64,000 bases of DNA from Ornithinimicrobium laminariae (GTDB lineage: Bacteria; Actinomycetota; Actinomycetes; Actinomycetales; Dermatophilaceae), in NCBI RefSeq assembly GCF_019457945.1, contig NZ_JAHZSU010000001.1:248001-312000 (forward strand). The letters are read 5' to 3'. The notes beneath the pieces were generated by a model. It made no database searches. It was not told where the DNA came from and was given only the letters and a program-made list of their open reading frames with translations. This document shows, one piece after another, positions 49,794 to 58,380 of this stretch; position 1 is the stretch's first letter, and each line of letters begins with the position of its first letter. Made by a program: the position numbers and the translations under genes.

Positions 49794-49829
49794 ATAATCT
49801 CACGCATTTGCACCTTTTCGTGCGATTAT
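49794..49829. promoter_or_regulatory. 36-bp dyad between the demethylase operon and lysR
   Basis: ATAATCTCACG (49794-49804) and CGTGCGATTAT (49819-49829) are inverted repeats with one mismatch in eleven, separated by 14 bases. The dyad fills the 72-base gap between the divergent starts, ending six bases before the lysR ATG. Size and position fit an autoregulatory LysR-type operator. Confidence 0.65.
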
Positions 49830-49834
49830 TTTGC

Positions 49835-50764
49835 ATGATCGATCCGCGATTGAAGAGCCTCCAACTGGTTGCTTGGCATGGCACGGTGACCGCCGCAGCA
49901 GCAACGCTGCACTACACGCCCTCAACCATCTCGGCCCAGTTGCGCTCGCTAGCTCACGACGTTGGCGTGCCCCTCATGCAGCGGCAGGGCCGCACCCTGG
50001 TGCTGACCCCCGCCGGAAGTCGCCTGATCGACCAAGCCGCGGAGCTGTCGTACCGGTGGGAGCAGATGCACGCCGAGTTACTCGCAGCATCGCCACAGGC
50101 CCCCCAGACACTTCGCCTCTGCGGATTCTCTACCGCGGTGGCCTCACTGCTACCCGGCCTCGCCCATCGGGTGATGGAGGCTCACCCCGGTAGCCGTGTG
50201 CGGATTATCGAAGCAGACCCGCAGGAGTGTTTCGAACTGCTGCTGGCCGGTCGAGCCAATATCGCCGTCGTCGTCACGACTGCTGGGTTGCCCCGCGCAG
50301 ACGATCCACGCTTTGAGCAACGCTCGCTCCTCAGCGATCCGCTCGATCTGCTCGTTCCCCAGGCTCACCCACTCGCAGACCGTACGTCGGTGCGACTGGC
50401 CGAGACGGCGCAGGAGACCTGGATCATGGATCACCCCGGCTCGACAAACCATCAGTTGGTGCTGAGTGCGTGCCTGGCTGCCGGATTCACCCCGAACGTC
50501 GGCCACGCCATCGTTGAATGGGATGCAGGCGCCGCCATGGTTCATGAAGGTTTGGGTGTGGCACTGGTCCCGCGCCTAGCTCGGTTGCCCGCGGGATACG
50601 ACATCGTCCGAGTGCCGCTGGCTGGAGACCCCAGCCCCTCGCGGCACATCCGCACCGGCATTCGAGCCGGATCTTCGCACAGCCCGCTCATCGCAACGGC
50701 CTTAAGTTGCCTGCCTTTTGATGGCCGAGAGAACCCGTGGGCTAGCCAGACGGTTTCACCCTAG
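49835..50764 (+). CDS. LysR-type transcriptional regulator
   Basis: A 309-residue LysR protein: N-terminal winged helix (residues 1-60; LQLVAWHGTVTAAAATLHYT, STISAQLRSLAHDVG) and a periplasmic-binding-like effector domain from about 85. The start is ATG 49835; an ATG at 49625 in the same frame lies in antisense of the demethylase gene. Divergent arrangement with the dyad between predicts that it controls the demethylation operon, probably in response to its substrate or product. No Shine-Dalgarno site precedes the ATG, and it overlaps its presumed operator region. Confidence 0.92.
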   Translation: MIDPRLKSLQLVAWHGTVTAAAATLHYTPSTISAQLRSLAHDVGVPLMQRQGRTLVLTPAGSRLIDQAAELSYRWEQMHAELLAASPQAPQTLRLCGFSTAVASLLPGLAHRVMEAHPGSRVRIIEADPQECFELLLAGRANIAVVVTTAGLPRADDPRFEQRSLLSDPLDLLVPQAHPLADRTSVRLAETAQETWIMDHPGSTNHQLVLSACLAAGFTPNVGHAIVEWDAGAAMVHEGLGVALVPRLARLPAGYDIVRVPLAGDPSPSRHIRTGIRAGSSHSPLIATALSCLPFDGRENPWASQTVSP

Positions 50765-50913
50765 GCCATGCAGCGATGTGGTCGGCTCGATGGCCTGACT
50801 ACCGCTAGGAGTCAATCAGTGCTCTTGCCTACCGCGACAACCACGAAAGTTGCTTATCCGGATTAGCAATTTATTCGCTTGTCATTCATCGCGCGCTGCT
50901 CTACCCTGAAAGG

Positions 50914-51555
50914 GTGACCGACAGCAGTAAACGCGTGACTCTGATCGGGGATGTCGTTGGCTCACGCCACCACCCCGATCGCGTTGCGCTGCAACGAATT
51001 CTGCTCTCAGCCCTGCAAGCAGTGAATCAATTGGAGCCAACCCACCACCCGCTCAAGATCACGGTGGGAGACGAATTTCAGGCGTCCTACGCCCGCCGTG
51101 GGCAAGCCATGAACGCCATGCTGCAACTACGCGCGCGGCTAAACCCCGACATCGATATTCGCTTTGGGATCGGTCGGGGGGACGTGAAAGTGCTGAATGT
51201 GCGGCTTGGAAGCCAGGACGGGCCTGGATGGTGGGCCGCTCGCGAGTCCATCGAATGGGTCAAGACCCAGCAACAAAAAACAGGTTGGCACTCGGCGCGT
51301 ACGCGCTACAAGGAGGCCAGCGGATGGGAAACGACGGAGGCCGCCGTCAATGCTGCCCTGTCCAGCCAGGACGTGATCCTTGCTGAGTGGGATCGCCGGA
51401 CGTGGGCAATCATGCTTGGTCTGACCAATGGTGCCCCGCAGTCAGCGGTCGCTGACAAATTGGGCATCTCTCGACAAGCTGTGCAGCAACGGCGCAAATC
51501 GGCCAGTCTGCCGCTTGTTGTCTCGGCACATGAGTGGCTCGCCCAACTGAACTAG
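50914..51555 (+). CDS. SatD family protein
   Basis: A 213-residue protein with LIGDVVGSRHHPDR at the N-terminus and ITVGDEFQASY followed by IRFGIGRGDV, the SatD family pattern. The C-terminus holds a helix-turn-helix (VADKLGISRQAVQQRRK), so DNA binding is likely. SatD was named from the Streptococcus mutans acid-tolerance sat operon; its biochemical function is not known. The GTG start is preceded by GAAAGG very closely. The 149 bases upstream are intergenic and hold A+T-rich promoter-like sequence. It leads a pair with the following membrane protein, the usual SatD arrangement. Confidence 0.85.
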   Translation: MTDSSKRVTLIGDVVGSRHHPDRVALQRILLSALQAVNQLEPTHHPLKITVGDEFQASYARRGQAMNAMLQLRARLNPDIDIRFGIGRGDVKVLNVRLGSQDGPGWWAARESIEWVKTQQQKTGWHSARTRYKEASGWETTEAAVNAALSSQDVILAEWDRRTWAIMLGLTNGAPQSAVADKLGISRQAVQQRRKSASLPLVVSAHEWLAQLN

Positions 51556-51604
51556 CCCGCGTAAGGTCTGCGGTGAGGACCGTTGACCGCAGGAGGGCAC
51601 ACCG

Positions 51605-52381
51605 ATGATCTTTGTAGGTGCGCTGCTCTGCGCCATCGCACTCGCCGACATCACGCGCTCGCAGTTGCCCGGCAACGCCCCAAAAAAGCGGCTCGCTGCG
51701 CTATTAGTCGGGACGATCACGGTGATCACTATCGCTCTGATCGCAAATCTGCTCACCGGCGCTGACCTGTTGAGGTTGCTCCTGGCAGCCCTCACGATGG
51801 CCGCTTGGGTCGTCACCTCGGATGAAACCATGGCCTCTCGCTTGCCCCCTGCGGCGCCACTTAGCGTGCTCACGATCGGTGCGGTTCTCATGCTGCTCCT
51901 CGGAGGCGCAAGCAACAACGGGTCAGGCGGTATCGAACAATGGCTCATGTTTGCTGGCTTGGCCGATCGGTTCTCGCCGGACCGTGTCGTGCTGCTCGTT
52001 GGCCTTCTCTTACTGCAGACCTCCACTGCAAACGTGGTGGTCCGACTTGTCTTGACCCACGTTGGTGCCCTGAAATCCACGGATTCACCTCAGGCCTCCG
52101 ACAAACTCCGTGGCGGTCGGCTACTCGGACCCATGGAGCGTCTGATCATCTTGGGCCTGGGACTTGCTGGGGAGGTGACGGCTGCCAGCCTGGTGATCGC
52201 GGCCAAAGGATTGATTCGGTGGCCAGAGATACAAAGTTCACGATCAGTTGCAGATAAACCCAGGGGGGCGTCGGACCCCGGGATCGATGAAGTCACTGAG
52301 TATTTCCTGGTCGGCAGCATGGTGAGTTGGATCTTCGCCCTCGCCTCACTGGCTATCGTGACACTCTCGGCTCCGCTGTAA
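51605..52381 (+). CDS. Polytopic membrane protein next to satD
   Basis: A 258-residue protein with about seven hydrophobic helices (ALLVGTITVITIALIANLL, LLAALTMAAWVVTS, VLTIGAVLMLLLGG, VVLLVGLLLLQTST, and two C-terminal ones around LIILGLGLAGEVTAASLVI and FALASLAIVTLSA). The pattern of small membrane partners (often DUF3307) beside SatD suggests a functional pair. A good AGGAGG site (51591-51596) precedes the ATG by eight bases. No catalytic motif is visible. Confidence 0.75.
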   Translation: MIFVGALLCAIALADITRSQLPGNAPKKRLAALLVGTITVITIALIANLLTGADLLRLLLAALTMAAWVVTSDETMASRLPPAAPLSVLTIGAVLMLLLGGASNNGSGGIEQWLMFAGLADRFSPDRVVLLVGLLLLQTSTANVVVRLVLTHVGALKSTDSPQASDKLRGGRLLGPMERLIILGLGLAGEVTAASLVIAAKGLIRWPEIQSSRSVADKPRGASDPGIDEVTEYFLVGSMVSWIFALASLAIVTLSAPL

Positions 52382-52405
52382 GTCCCCTTGTGGCATGCTG
52401 CCGCC

Positions 52406-54757
52406 GTGGACACATTTGATGCCGCACGACAGATTTGGACCGACGTCGCCCGCCCCACCCAGGAGCGCATCGAGGCGCTGCTGGGGCAGATGACACTGGC
52501 CGAGAAGGTCGCTCAACTAGGGAGCGTCTGGGAAGTCCAAAACGAGGCTGGCCCGGACGTTGCCCCCATGTCCGGTGAGCTAAACAGCGGCGCTCCCTCA
52601 TTCGCCGACCTCACTGCGCACGGGCTTGGGCACCTCACCCGCGTCTTTGGGAGCACGCCGATCACCGCCGGTGATGGGGCCCGGTTGCTTAAGGCCAAAC
52701 AAGACCAAGTTCGCCACGGCAACCGCCTTGGCATACCCGCGATTGCCCACGAAGAATGCCTCACTGGCTTCACCGCGTATGGGGCGACGGTCTATCCAAC
52801 GGCCCTGGCCTGGGGCGCTACCTTCGACGAGGCACTCATCGAGTCAATGGCCAGCGCCATCGGTGCCGATATGGCCGCCGTCGGAATTCACCAGGGCCTC
52901 TCACCCGTGCTTGACGTCGTCCGCGATCTGCGCTGGGGCCGCGTCGAAGAAACGATGGGCGAAGACCCCTACCTTGTTGCGCTGCTGGGCTCTGCCTATG
53001 TGCGCGGGTTGCAGTCCGCCGGGATTGTCGCCACGCTCAAACACTTTGCTGGGTATGCGGCGTCGCAAGGTGCGCGCAACCACGCACCCGTCTCGATCGG
53101 TCGCCGTGAATTGGCCGACACGGTCTTGCCGCCCTTCGAGATGGCAGTTCGCGATGCCGGGGTGAAGTCGGTGATGAACAGCTATGCGGATCTCGATGGG
53201 ATGCCGCCTGTCGTGGACCACGCGTTGCTTACCGAGCTATTGCGCGACTCCTGGGGTTTCGACGGCACGGTCGTCTCGGACTACTACGCCATTCTGTTTG
53301 CTCAGCAGATGCACGCAGTCGCAGCTGATCGGGCCGGTGCCGCGCGACTCGCCCTTTCCGCTGGCGTCGACGTTGAGTTGCCGCAGACAGACACTTTTTC
53401 CACGCTCGTGGCGTCGGTTGAGCGCGGCCAATTGGACGAGGCCTTGATTGACCAGGCAGTGCGGCGCGCGCTGAGGCACAAGGTCGAGTTGGGGCTGCTA
53501 GATGCTGACTACTCCCCCACCGCCGATGAGGAGCGAGTGCTCGATTCTGCCCACAACCGCAAGATCGCGCGCGATCTTGCCGCTGCGTCGCTCATCTTGT
53601 TGTCGAATGACGGCACCCTGCCCTTGACTTCGCCGCCAGCAGAGATCGCTCTTATCGGCCCTTCAATAAATGACCCTCGGGTGCTGATGGGCTGTTACGC
53701 CTTCCCCAATCACGTGCTCTCCGAAGAACAACGAGCCCAGGGCTACGGACTGCCAATCCAAACCCTGCAGGAGGCGTTCGAAGCAGAGTTCGCGGGAAGC
53801 GCGTTTACGCACACGGCTGGCTGCACCATCCCGAGCGCCAAGCAGACAGCGGCCGACGACCTTGCAGACGAAACTGCTCACATCGCGCAGGCCGCAGCAC
53901 TAGCCGCTCAAGCCGACGTCGCCATCGTCGCTGTGGGGGACATTGCCGGACTCTTCGGCGAGGGGACGTCCGGCGAGGGATGCGATGCGCCCCATCTGGA
54001 GTTGCCGGGGCAACAGCGCCAACTCGTCGAGGCCGTGCTGACCACCGGAACGCCGTTGATCTTGATCGTCGTCTCTGGGCGTCCTTATGCCCTCGGTGGG
54101 CTAGCCGACCAGGCTGCTGCCGTCATCCAGTCTTTCTTCCCAGGCGTCGAAGGTGCCACCGCTCTGGCGCAGGTGGTGTCCGGCAGAACCAACCCATCTG
54201 GGCGACTCCCGGTAGGCATCCCCGCCTCAGCCTTCGGTGGTCAATCTACCTATCGGACCCCGAGTCTGGGCCGCAACGAGTGGGGCATCTCGAACATTGA
54301 CACCGCGCCCACGTTCGCCTTTGGTCACGGTCTGACCTACACCACGATCGACTACCTGAGCATTGCGGCCTCGCACGCGGCGATGGCCAGCGACGGCGCC
54401 GTCGACATCCAGGTCACATTGCGCAATTCTGGCTCACGCCCCGCCGATGAGACCGTTCAGTTGTATGCGAGTGACCTGGTTGGGCAGGTGGCCCGCCCCT
54501 TGGTCGAGCTAATCGGTTTTCACAAGGTCACCCTGCAACCAGGTGAGAGCACGACGGTCAACTTCGCCGTGCATACCGACCGGTTGTCGTTCACCGGCGC
54601 TGACTATCAGCGCATTGTTGAGCCGGGCGAAGTGATCTTCCGTGCCGGGCCCAGCAGCGCGGACCTACCCCTGCAGACAAGCGTCATGATCACCGGTGAA
54701 ACGCGAAAAATCCCCGGCGCTTGCGTTATGCGCACACCGGGGACCGTTCTCGACTGA
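52406..54757 (+). CDS. Glycoside hydrolase family 3 (beta-glucosidase/beta-xylosidase type)
   Basis: A 783-residue GH3 enzyme without a signal peptide, hence intracellular. The N-terminal barrel contains SPVLDVVRDLRWGRVEETMG, KHFAGYA and the nucleophile region TVVSDYYAI (Asp). A C-terminal sandwich domain and a fibronectin III-like domain (LRNSGSRPADETVQLYASD) complete the usual order. It should cleave short beta-linked oligosaccharides taken up by transporters; glucose and xylose specificity cannot be separated by eye. Starts possible: TTG 52388 or GTG 52406; I prefer the GTG. The last codons contain the terminator of the convergent rnj gene. Confidence 0.9.
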   Translation: MDTFDAARQIWTDVARPTQERIEALLGQMTLAEKVAQLGSVWEVQNEAGPDVAPMSGELNSGAPSFADLTAHGLGHLTRVFGSTPITAGDGARLLKAKQDQVRHGNRLGIPAIAHEECLTGFTAYGATVYPTALAWGATFDEALIESMASAIGADMAAVGIHQGLSPVLDVVRDLRWGRVEETMGEDPYLVALLGSAYVRGLQSAGIVATLKHFAGYAASQGARNHAPVSIGRRELADTVLPPFEMAVRDAGVKSVMNSYADLDGMPPVVDHALLTELLRDSWGFDGTVVSDYYAILFAQQMHAVAADRAGAARLALSAGVDVELPQTDTFSTLVASVERGQLDEALIDQAVRRALRHKVELGLLDADYSPTADEERVLDSAHNRKIARDLAAASLILLSNDGTLPLTSPPAEIALIGPSINDPRVLMGCYAFPNHVLSEEQRAQGYGLPIQTLQEAFEAEFAGSAFTHTAGCTIPSAKQTAADDLADETAHIAQAAALAAQADVAIVAVGDIAGLFGEGTSGEGCDAPHLELPGQQRQLVEAVLTTGTPLILIVVSGRPYALGGLADQAAAVIQSFFPGVEGATALAQVVSGRTNPSGRLPVGIPASAFGGQSTYRTPSLGRNEWGISNIDTAPTFAFGHGLTYTTIDYLSIAASHAAMASDGAVDIQVTLRNSGSRPADETVQLYASDLVGQVARPLVELIGFHKVTLQPGESTTVNFAVHTDRLSFTGADYQRIVEPGEVIFRAGPSSADLPLQTSVMITGETRKIPGACVMRTPGTVLD
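54706..54743 (-). terminator. Rho-independent terminator of rnj, inside the GH3 coding end
   Basis: Read on the minus strand, TCCCCGG pairs with CCGGGGA and is followed by TTTTT (plus-strand A-run 54706-54710). It starts 25 bases beyond the rnj stop. On the plus strand it encodes the final residues of the GH3 protein. Confidence 0.8.
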
Positions 54758-54767
54758 CGAGCAGCGT

Positions 54768-56453
54768 CTAAGCGTCGATCACAATCGGGATGATCATCGG
54801 GCGACGGCGCAGACGGCCACCAACGAACGATCCGACCGTGCGGCGGATGATCTGCTGCAACTGGTGAGAGTCCTTCACGCCGCTCTTGCGGGCTTCTTCA
54901 AGGGCCTGCTCTAACTTGGGGCGGACTTTGTTGAAGACATCGACGTCTTCGGCGAACCCGCGCGCCTGAATCTCCGGGCCGGCTGCGATTTCTCCGGTCT
55001 TGGTGTCGCGCACCACGATGATCGTGACGAAGCCTTCGTCACGCAGGATGCGACGATCCTTCAGCAGGGTTTCAGTGGTCCCGCCGACCGATGAGCCATC
55101 AACATAGATGTAGCCACAGTCGACAGCGCCAGCGATGCTTGCCTTGCCATCAACCAGGTCAACAACGACGCCATCTTCGGCGAGGATGACATTTTCCTTG
55201 GCGATACCCGTCTGCTCCGCCAACTTGCCGTTGGCGACCAAGTGACGCCATTCGCCGTGCACCGGCATGACGTTCTTGGGGCGGATGATGTTGTAGCAGT
55301 ACAGCAGTTCACCGGCACTGGCGTGGCCAGAGACGTGCACGAGAGCGTTGCCCTTGTGCACCACGTTGGCGCCCAGGTAGGTCAGGCCGTTGATGACGCG
55401 GTAGACGGCGTTTTCGTTGCCCGGGATCAGCGACGAGGCGAGCAGGACGGTGTCGTCTTCGCCAACCTCAATCTTGTGATCGCCGTTGGCCATTCGCGAC
55501 AGGGCGGCCATCGGCTCACCTTGCGAGCCGGTGCTGATCAAGACCTGCTGGTCCTCGGGCAGCTGAGCCAACTGACCCAAGTCCACTAAAATCCCCTTAG
55601 GGACCTTCAGGTAGCCCAGGTCTTGGGCGATGCCCATGTTGCGCAGCATCGAACGACCGACCATGGCGACCTTGCGGCCGTTGGCCTCAGCCGCGTCGAT
55701 GACCTGCTGCACGCGGTGAATGTGGGAAGAGAAGCAGGCCACGATGATGCGGCGCTGAGCCTGGTGGAAAACCCGCTCGATGGCAGGAGCAATATTGCGC
55801 TCGGGGGTGGTGAAACCAGGCACTTCGGCGTTGGTGGAGTCAACGAGGAAGAGGTCGACGCCCTTTTCCGAAACGCGAGCGAACGAGCGCAGGTCGGTGA
55901 TCCGGCCATCGAGCGGAATCTGGTCCATCTTGAAGTCACCGGTGTGCAGCAATGTGCCACCTGAGGTGGTGATGTAGACCGCGAGCGCGTCGGGGATGGA
56001 GTGGTTGACCGCGATGAACTCACACTCAAATGGGCCGAGGTCTTCGACGTCGCCTTCCTTCACGCCAAGAGTGAAGGGGCGGATCTTGTGCTCCTTCAAC
56101 TTGGCTTCGATCAGCGCCAAGGTGAGTTGCGAGCCAATGATCGGGATGTCGGCCTTGCGGCGCAAGAGGTAGGGGACGGCGCCAATGTGGTCTTCGTGTC
56201 CGTGAGTCAAGATGATGGCGACAACGTCGTCCATCCGGTCTTCGATATAGGAGAAGTCCGGCAGGATCAGGTCGACACCTGGGTGGTGCTCTTCGGGGAA
56301 CAAGACGCCACAGTCAACAATGAGCAATTTGCCCTTGTGCTCGATGACAGTCATGTTGCGGCCGATTTCGCCTAGTCCACCCAATGCCACGACACGGACA
56401 CCGCCGTCTACGAGGGGGGCGGGCTCGGTTAGTTCGGGGTGGGGGTGACTCAT
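54768..56453 (-). CDS. rnj: Ribonuclease J
   Basis: A beta-CASP metallo-beta-lactamase ribonuclease with 5'-exo and endonuclease activity in mRNA decay and rRNA processing. Metal motif THGHEDHIGAVPYLL is near residue 80, GDFKMD and the Ser/Thr-rich ISTGSQGEP loop form the beta-CASP part, and VSGHASAGELLY holds a late His. Length is 561 residues from the ATG at 56451-56453; the frame extends eight codons upstream. In Actinomycetota rnj is commonly close to dapA, thyA/thyX and ftsK; thyA is divergent here, while dapA is not in the window. Confidence 0.95.
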   Translation of the reverse strand: MSHPHPELTEPAPLVDGGVRVVALGGLGEIGRNMTVIEHKGKLLIVDCGVLFPEEHHPGVDLILPDFSYIEDRMDDVVAIILTHGHEDHIGAVPYLLRRKADIPIIGSQLTLALIEAKLKEHKIRPFTLGVKEGDVEDLGPFECEFIAVNHSIPDALAVYITTSGGTLLHTGDFKMDQIPLDGRITDLRSFARVSEKGVDLFLVDSTNAEVPGFTTPERNIAPAIERVFHQAQRRIIVACFSSHIHRVQQVIDAAEANGRKVAMVGRSMLRNMGIAQDLGYLKVPKGILVDLGQLAQLPEDQQVLISTGSQGEPMAALSRMANGDHKIEVGEDDTVLLASSLIPGNENAVYRVINGLTYLGANVVHKGNALVHVSGHASAGELLYCYNIIRPKNVMPVHGEWRHLVANGKLAEQTGIAKENVILAEDGVVVDLVDGKASIAGAVDCGYIYVDGSSVGGTTETLLKDRRILRDEGFVTIIVVRDTKTGEIAAGPEIQARGFAEDVDVFNKVRPKLEQALEEARKSGVKDSHQLQQIIRRTVGSFVGGRLRRRPMIIPIVIDA

Positions 56454-56538
56454 ATCGACACCATATCTACTCCACACAGTGAACGCCGACAGGACCGCCA
56501 GGAGACCTACTCCTCGACTGGCCGATTAAGGTGGGCGC

Positions 56539-57351
56539 ATGCGCCAATACCTTGACCTCTTGGAGCGTGTCCGCGATGAGGGCATCACGAAGGGTGACCG
56601 GACGGGCACGGGGACCAAGTCTGTCTTCGGGCATCAGATGCGATTCGACCTGAGCCAAGGTTTGCCAGTCCTGACCACCAAAAAAGTGCACCTGCGATCG
56701 GTGATTGGCGAGTTGTTGTGGTTTTTGCGTGGCGATACCAACGTGGCGTGGCTGCACGAACGCAACATCACCATCTGGGATGAGTGGGCAGACGAGAATG
56801 GTGATCTTGGCCCCGTCTATGGGCACCAGTGGCGTTCGTGGCCAACACCGAGCGGCGAAACCATCGATCAGTTGGCCCAGGTCATTGAGTCGCTGAAGAC
56901 CAATCCCAACTCGCGCCGTCACATCGTCTCTGCGTGGAATGTCGCCGACGTCGGTCAGATGGCGCTGCCGCCGTGCCATGCCTTGTTCCAGTTTTATGTG
57001 GCACCCGGCGAGGATGGCGAGCGCGGCAAGTTGTCCTGCCAGCTGTATCAACGCAGTGCGGACATTTTCCTGGGCGTGCCGTTCAACATTGCTAGCTATG
57101 CCCTGTTGACTCACATGGTCGCTCAGGTTGTCGATCTCGACGTCGGCGACTTTGTGCACACATTGGGCGATGCCCACCTCTATCTCAACCACCTCGATCA
57201 AGCAGACCTGCAGTTGACGAGGCAGCCCACAGCCTTGCCAAGGGTCAGGCTCAATCCACAGATCCGCGACATCGATGCCTTTGATCTGGCTGACGTGGAG
57301 ATCCTGGACTATGTCAGCGCGCCAGCCATCAAAGCCCCGATTTCGGTATGA
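56539..57351 (+). CDS. thyA: Thymidylate synthase ThyA
   Basis: Converts dUMP to dTMP with methylene-tetrahydrofolate, giving dihydrofolate. The catalytic Cys is in [21 protein letters not shown], the Arg pair in [11 protein letters not shown] and the folate contact region [17 protein letters not shown] are all present. Length is 270 residues, normal. Its last codon overlaps the folA start (ATGA), so the dihydrofolate made here is recycled by the co-translated reductase. Confidence 0.97.
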   Translation: MRQYLDLLERVRDEGITKGDRTGTGTKSVFGHQMRFDLSQGLPVLTTKKVHLRSVIGELLWFLRGDTNVAWLHERNITIWDEWADENGDLGPVYGHQWRSWPTPSGETIDQLAQVIESLKTNPNSRRHIVSAWNVADVGQMALPPCHALFQFYVAPGEDGERGKLSCQLYQRSADIFLGVPFNIASYALLTHMVAQVVDLDVGDFVHTLGDAHLYLNHLDQADLQLTRQPTALPRVRLNPQIRDIDAFDLADVEILDYVSAPAIKAPISV

Positions 57352-57854
57352 GCGACGCAACCTCCGCAGTCAGCGACGCCGCGCAGTCGCTGACCTTTGT
57401 TGTCGCGATGGGCCGCAATCGCGTCATTGGCGACGGTGTCGGTATGCCGTGGCACCTGCCCGAAGACCTCGCTCACTTCAAACGAACCACGCTGGGCGGG
57501 ACCATGCTGATGGGTCGGAGAACTTTCGACTCGATTGGTCGGGCCTTGCCTGGGCGACGCTCCGTCGTCATCACTCGCGATACGTCCTGGTCGGCGCCCG
57601 GAGTCGAGGTGGCGCATTCCATCGCCGAAGCCCTCGACCTGGCGGGCGCTGTTGAGGTCTTTGTCATTGGTGGAGGCAACATCTATGAGCAAACCCTGCC
57701 CCAGGCCGATCGGATTGTCCTCACTGAGATAGACCAAGAGCCGCCGGGCTCGGTATTTTTCCCTGATCTTGATTCCGATGAGTGGTCCGAAGCTTCTCGC
57801 GATCAGCGCGACGGCTTCGCCTTCGTCGAGCTACAGCGAAAAACCACTAGCTAG
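57348..57854 (+). CDS. folA: Dihydrofolate reductase
   Basis: Reduces dihydrofolate with [19 protein letters not shown], the substrate loop [28 protein letters not shown] and the cofactor loop [14 protein letters not shown] are present; 168 residues. About 15 extra N-terminal residues precede the core and could be removed by a later start. The ATG overlaps the thyA stop. Convergent with the ASCH gene, four bases away. Confidence 0.96.
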   Translation: MSDATSAVSDAAQSLTFVVAMGRNRVIGDGVGMPWHLPEDLAHFKRTTLGGTMLMGRRTFDSIGRALPGRRSVVITRDTSWSAPGVEVAHSIAEALDLAGAVEVFVIGGGNIYEQTLPQADRIVLTEIDQEPPGSVFFPDLDSDEWSEASRDQRDGFAFVELQRKTTS

Positions 57855-57858
57855 CTGC

Positions 57859-58380
57859 CTACACGAGGCTGCGTGATTTTGCCTTGGCCGCTTTGGGATA
57901 AATCAACTCGAAGCGCTCCAACACGACGGGCATGGTTTCGCTGAAGCCCCTGTCGTGTTCAGCGCTGCTGCGGAAAAACTCTTCGTGACGTCTGCGCCAG
58001 TCGGCGAGCGACCCGTCACCTTCGCCTTCGGCCCTCGCGTGCTCTTCATCGACCTGATCAAAGGGCACCACATCAACCGCGCGGACGACGATCAGAGCCC
58101 TAGGGTGGTCATTTCCGTCGACCAGAATATTCATCGTTCCCGGGGTTGGCAGCGGCTCACCCGCGGCTTCATAATCCCAGGCTGCGCTGCTCGTCAGCGT
58201 CTTTTGGCCGGCAACGACCAGTTCGGCCAGGTCGTCAGACTGCGCAGGGTTGTCGCCAAACTGCACCGGCGCCGGCTGCAATAGCTCCAACGGGACGGGT
58301 CCGCCATACACCGGCACCTTCTCAAGCCGGGCATGTCGGCGGGCGACCTGCCAGAAGGCGGTGATTTCAGCGTTATCCAT
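57859..58380 (-). CDS. ASCH domain protein
   Basis: A 173-residue protein of the ASCH (PUA-related) superfamily, likely to bind RNA or nucleotides. LAELVVAGQKTLTSSAAWD is the conserved GxKxxTxS-type loop, and MNILVDGNDHPRALIVVRAVDVVPFDQVDEE the following strands. The ATG at 58378-58380 overlaps the end of the reductase gene by eight bases, so the two are co-translated. No catalytic role is established for bacterial members beyond a few amidohydrolases. Confidence 0.85.
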   Translation of the reverse strand: MDNAEITAFWQVARRHARLEKVPVYGGPVPLELLQPAPVQFGDNPAQSDDLAELVVAGQKTLTSSAAWDYEAAGEPLPTPGTMNILVDGNDHPRALIVVRAVDVVPFDQVDEEHARAEGEGDGSLADWRRRHEEFFRSSAEHDRGFSETMPVVLERFELIYPKAAKAKSRSLV

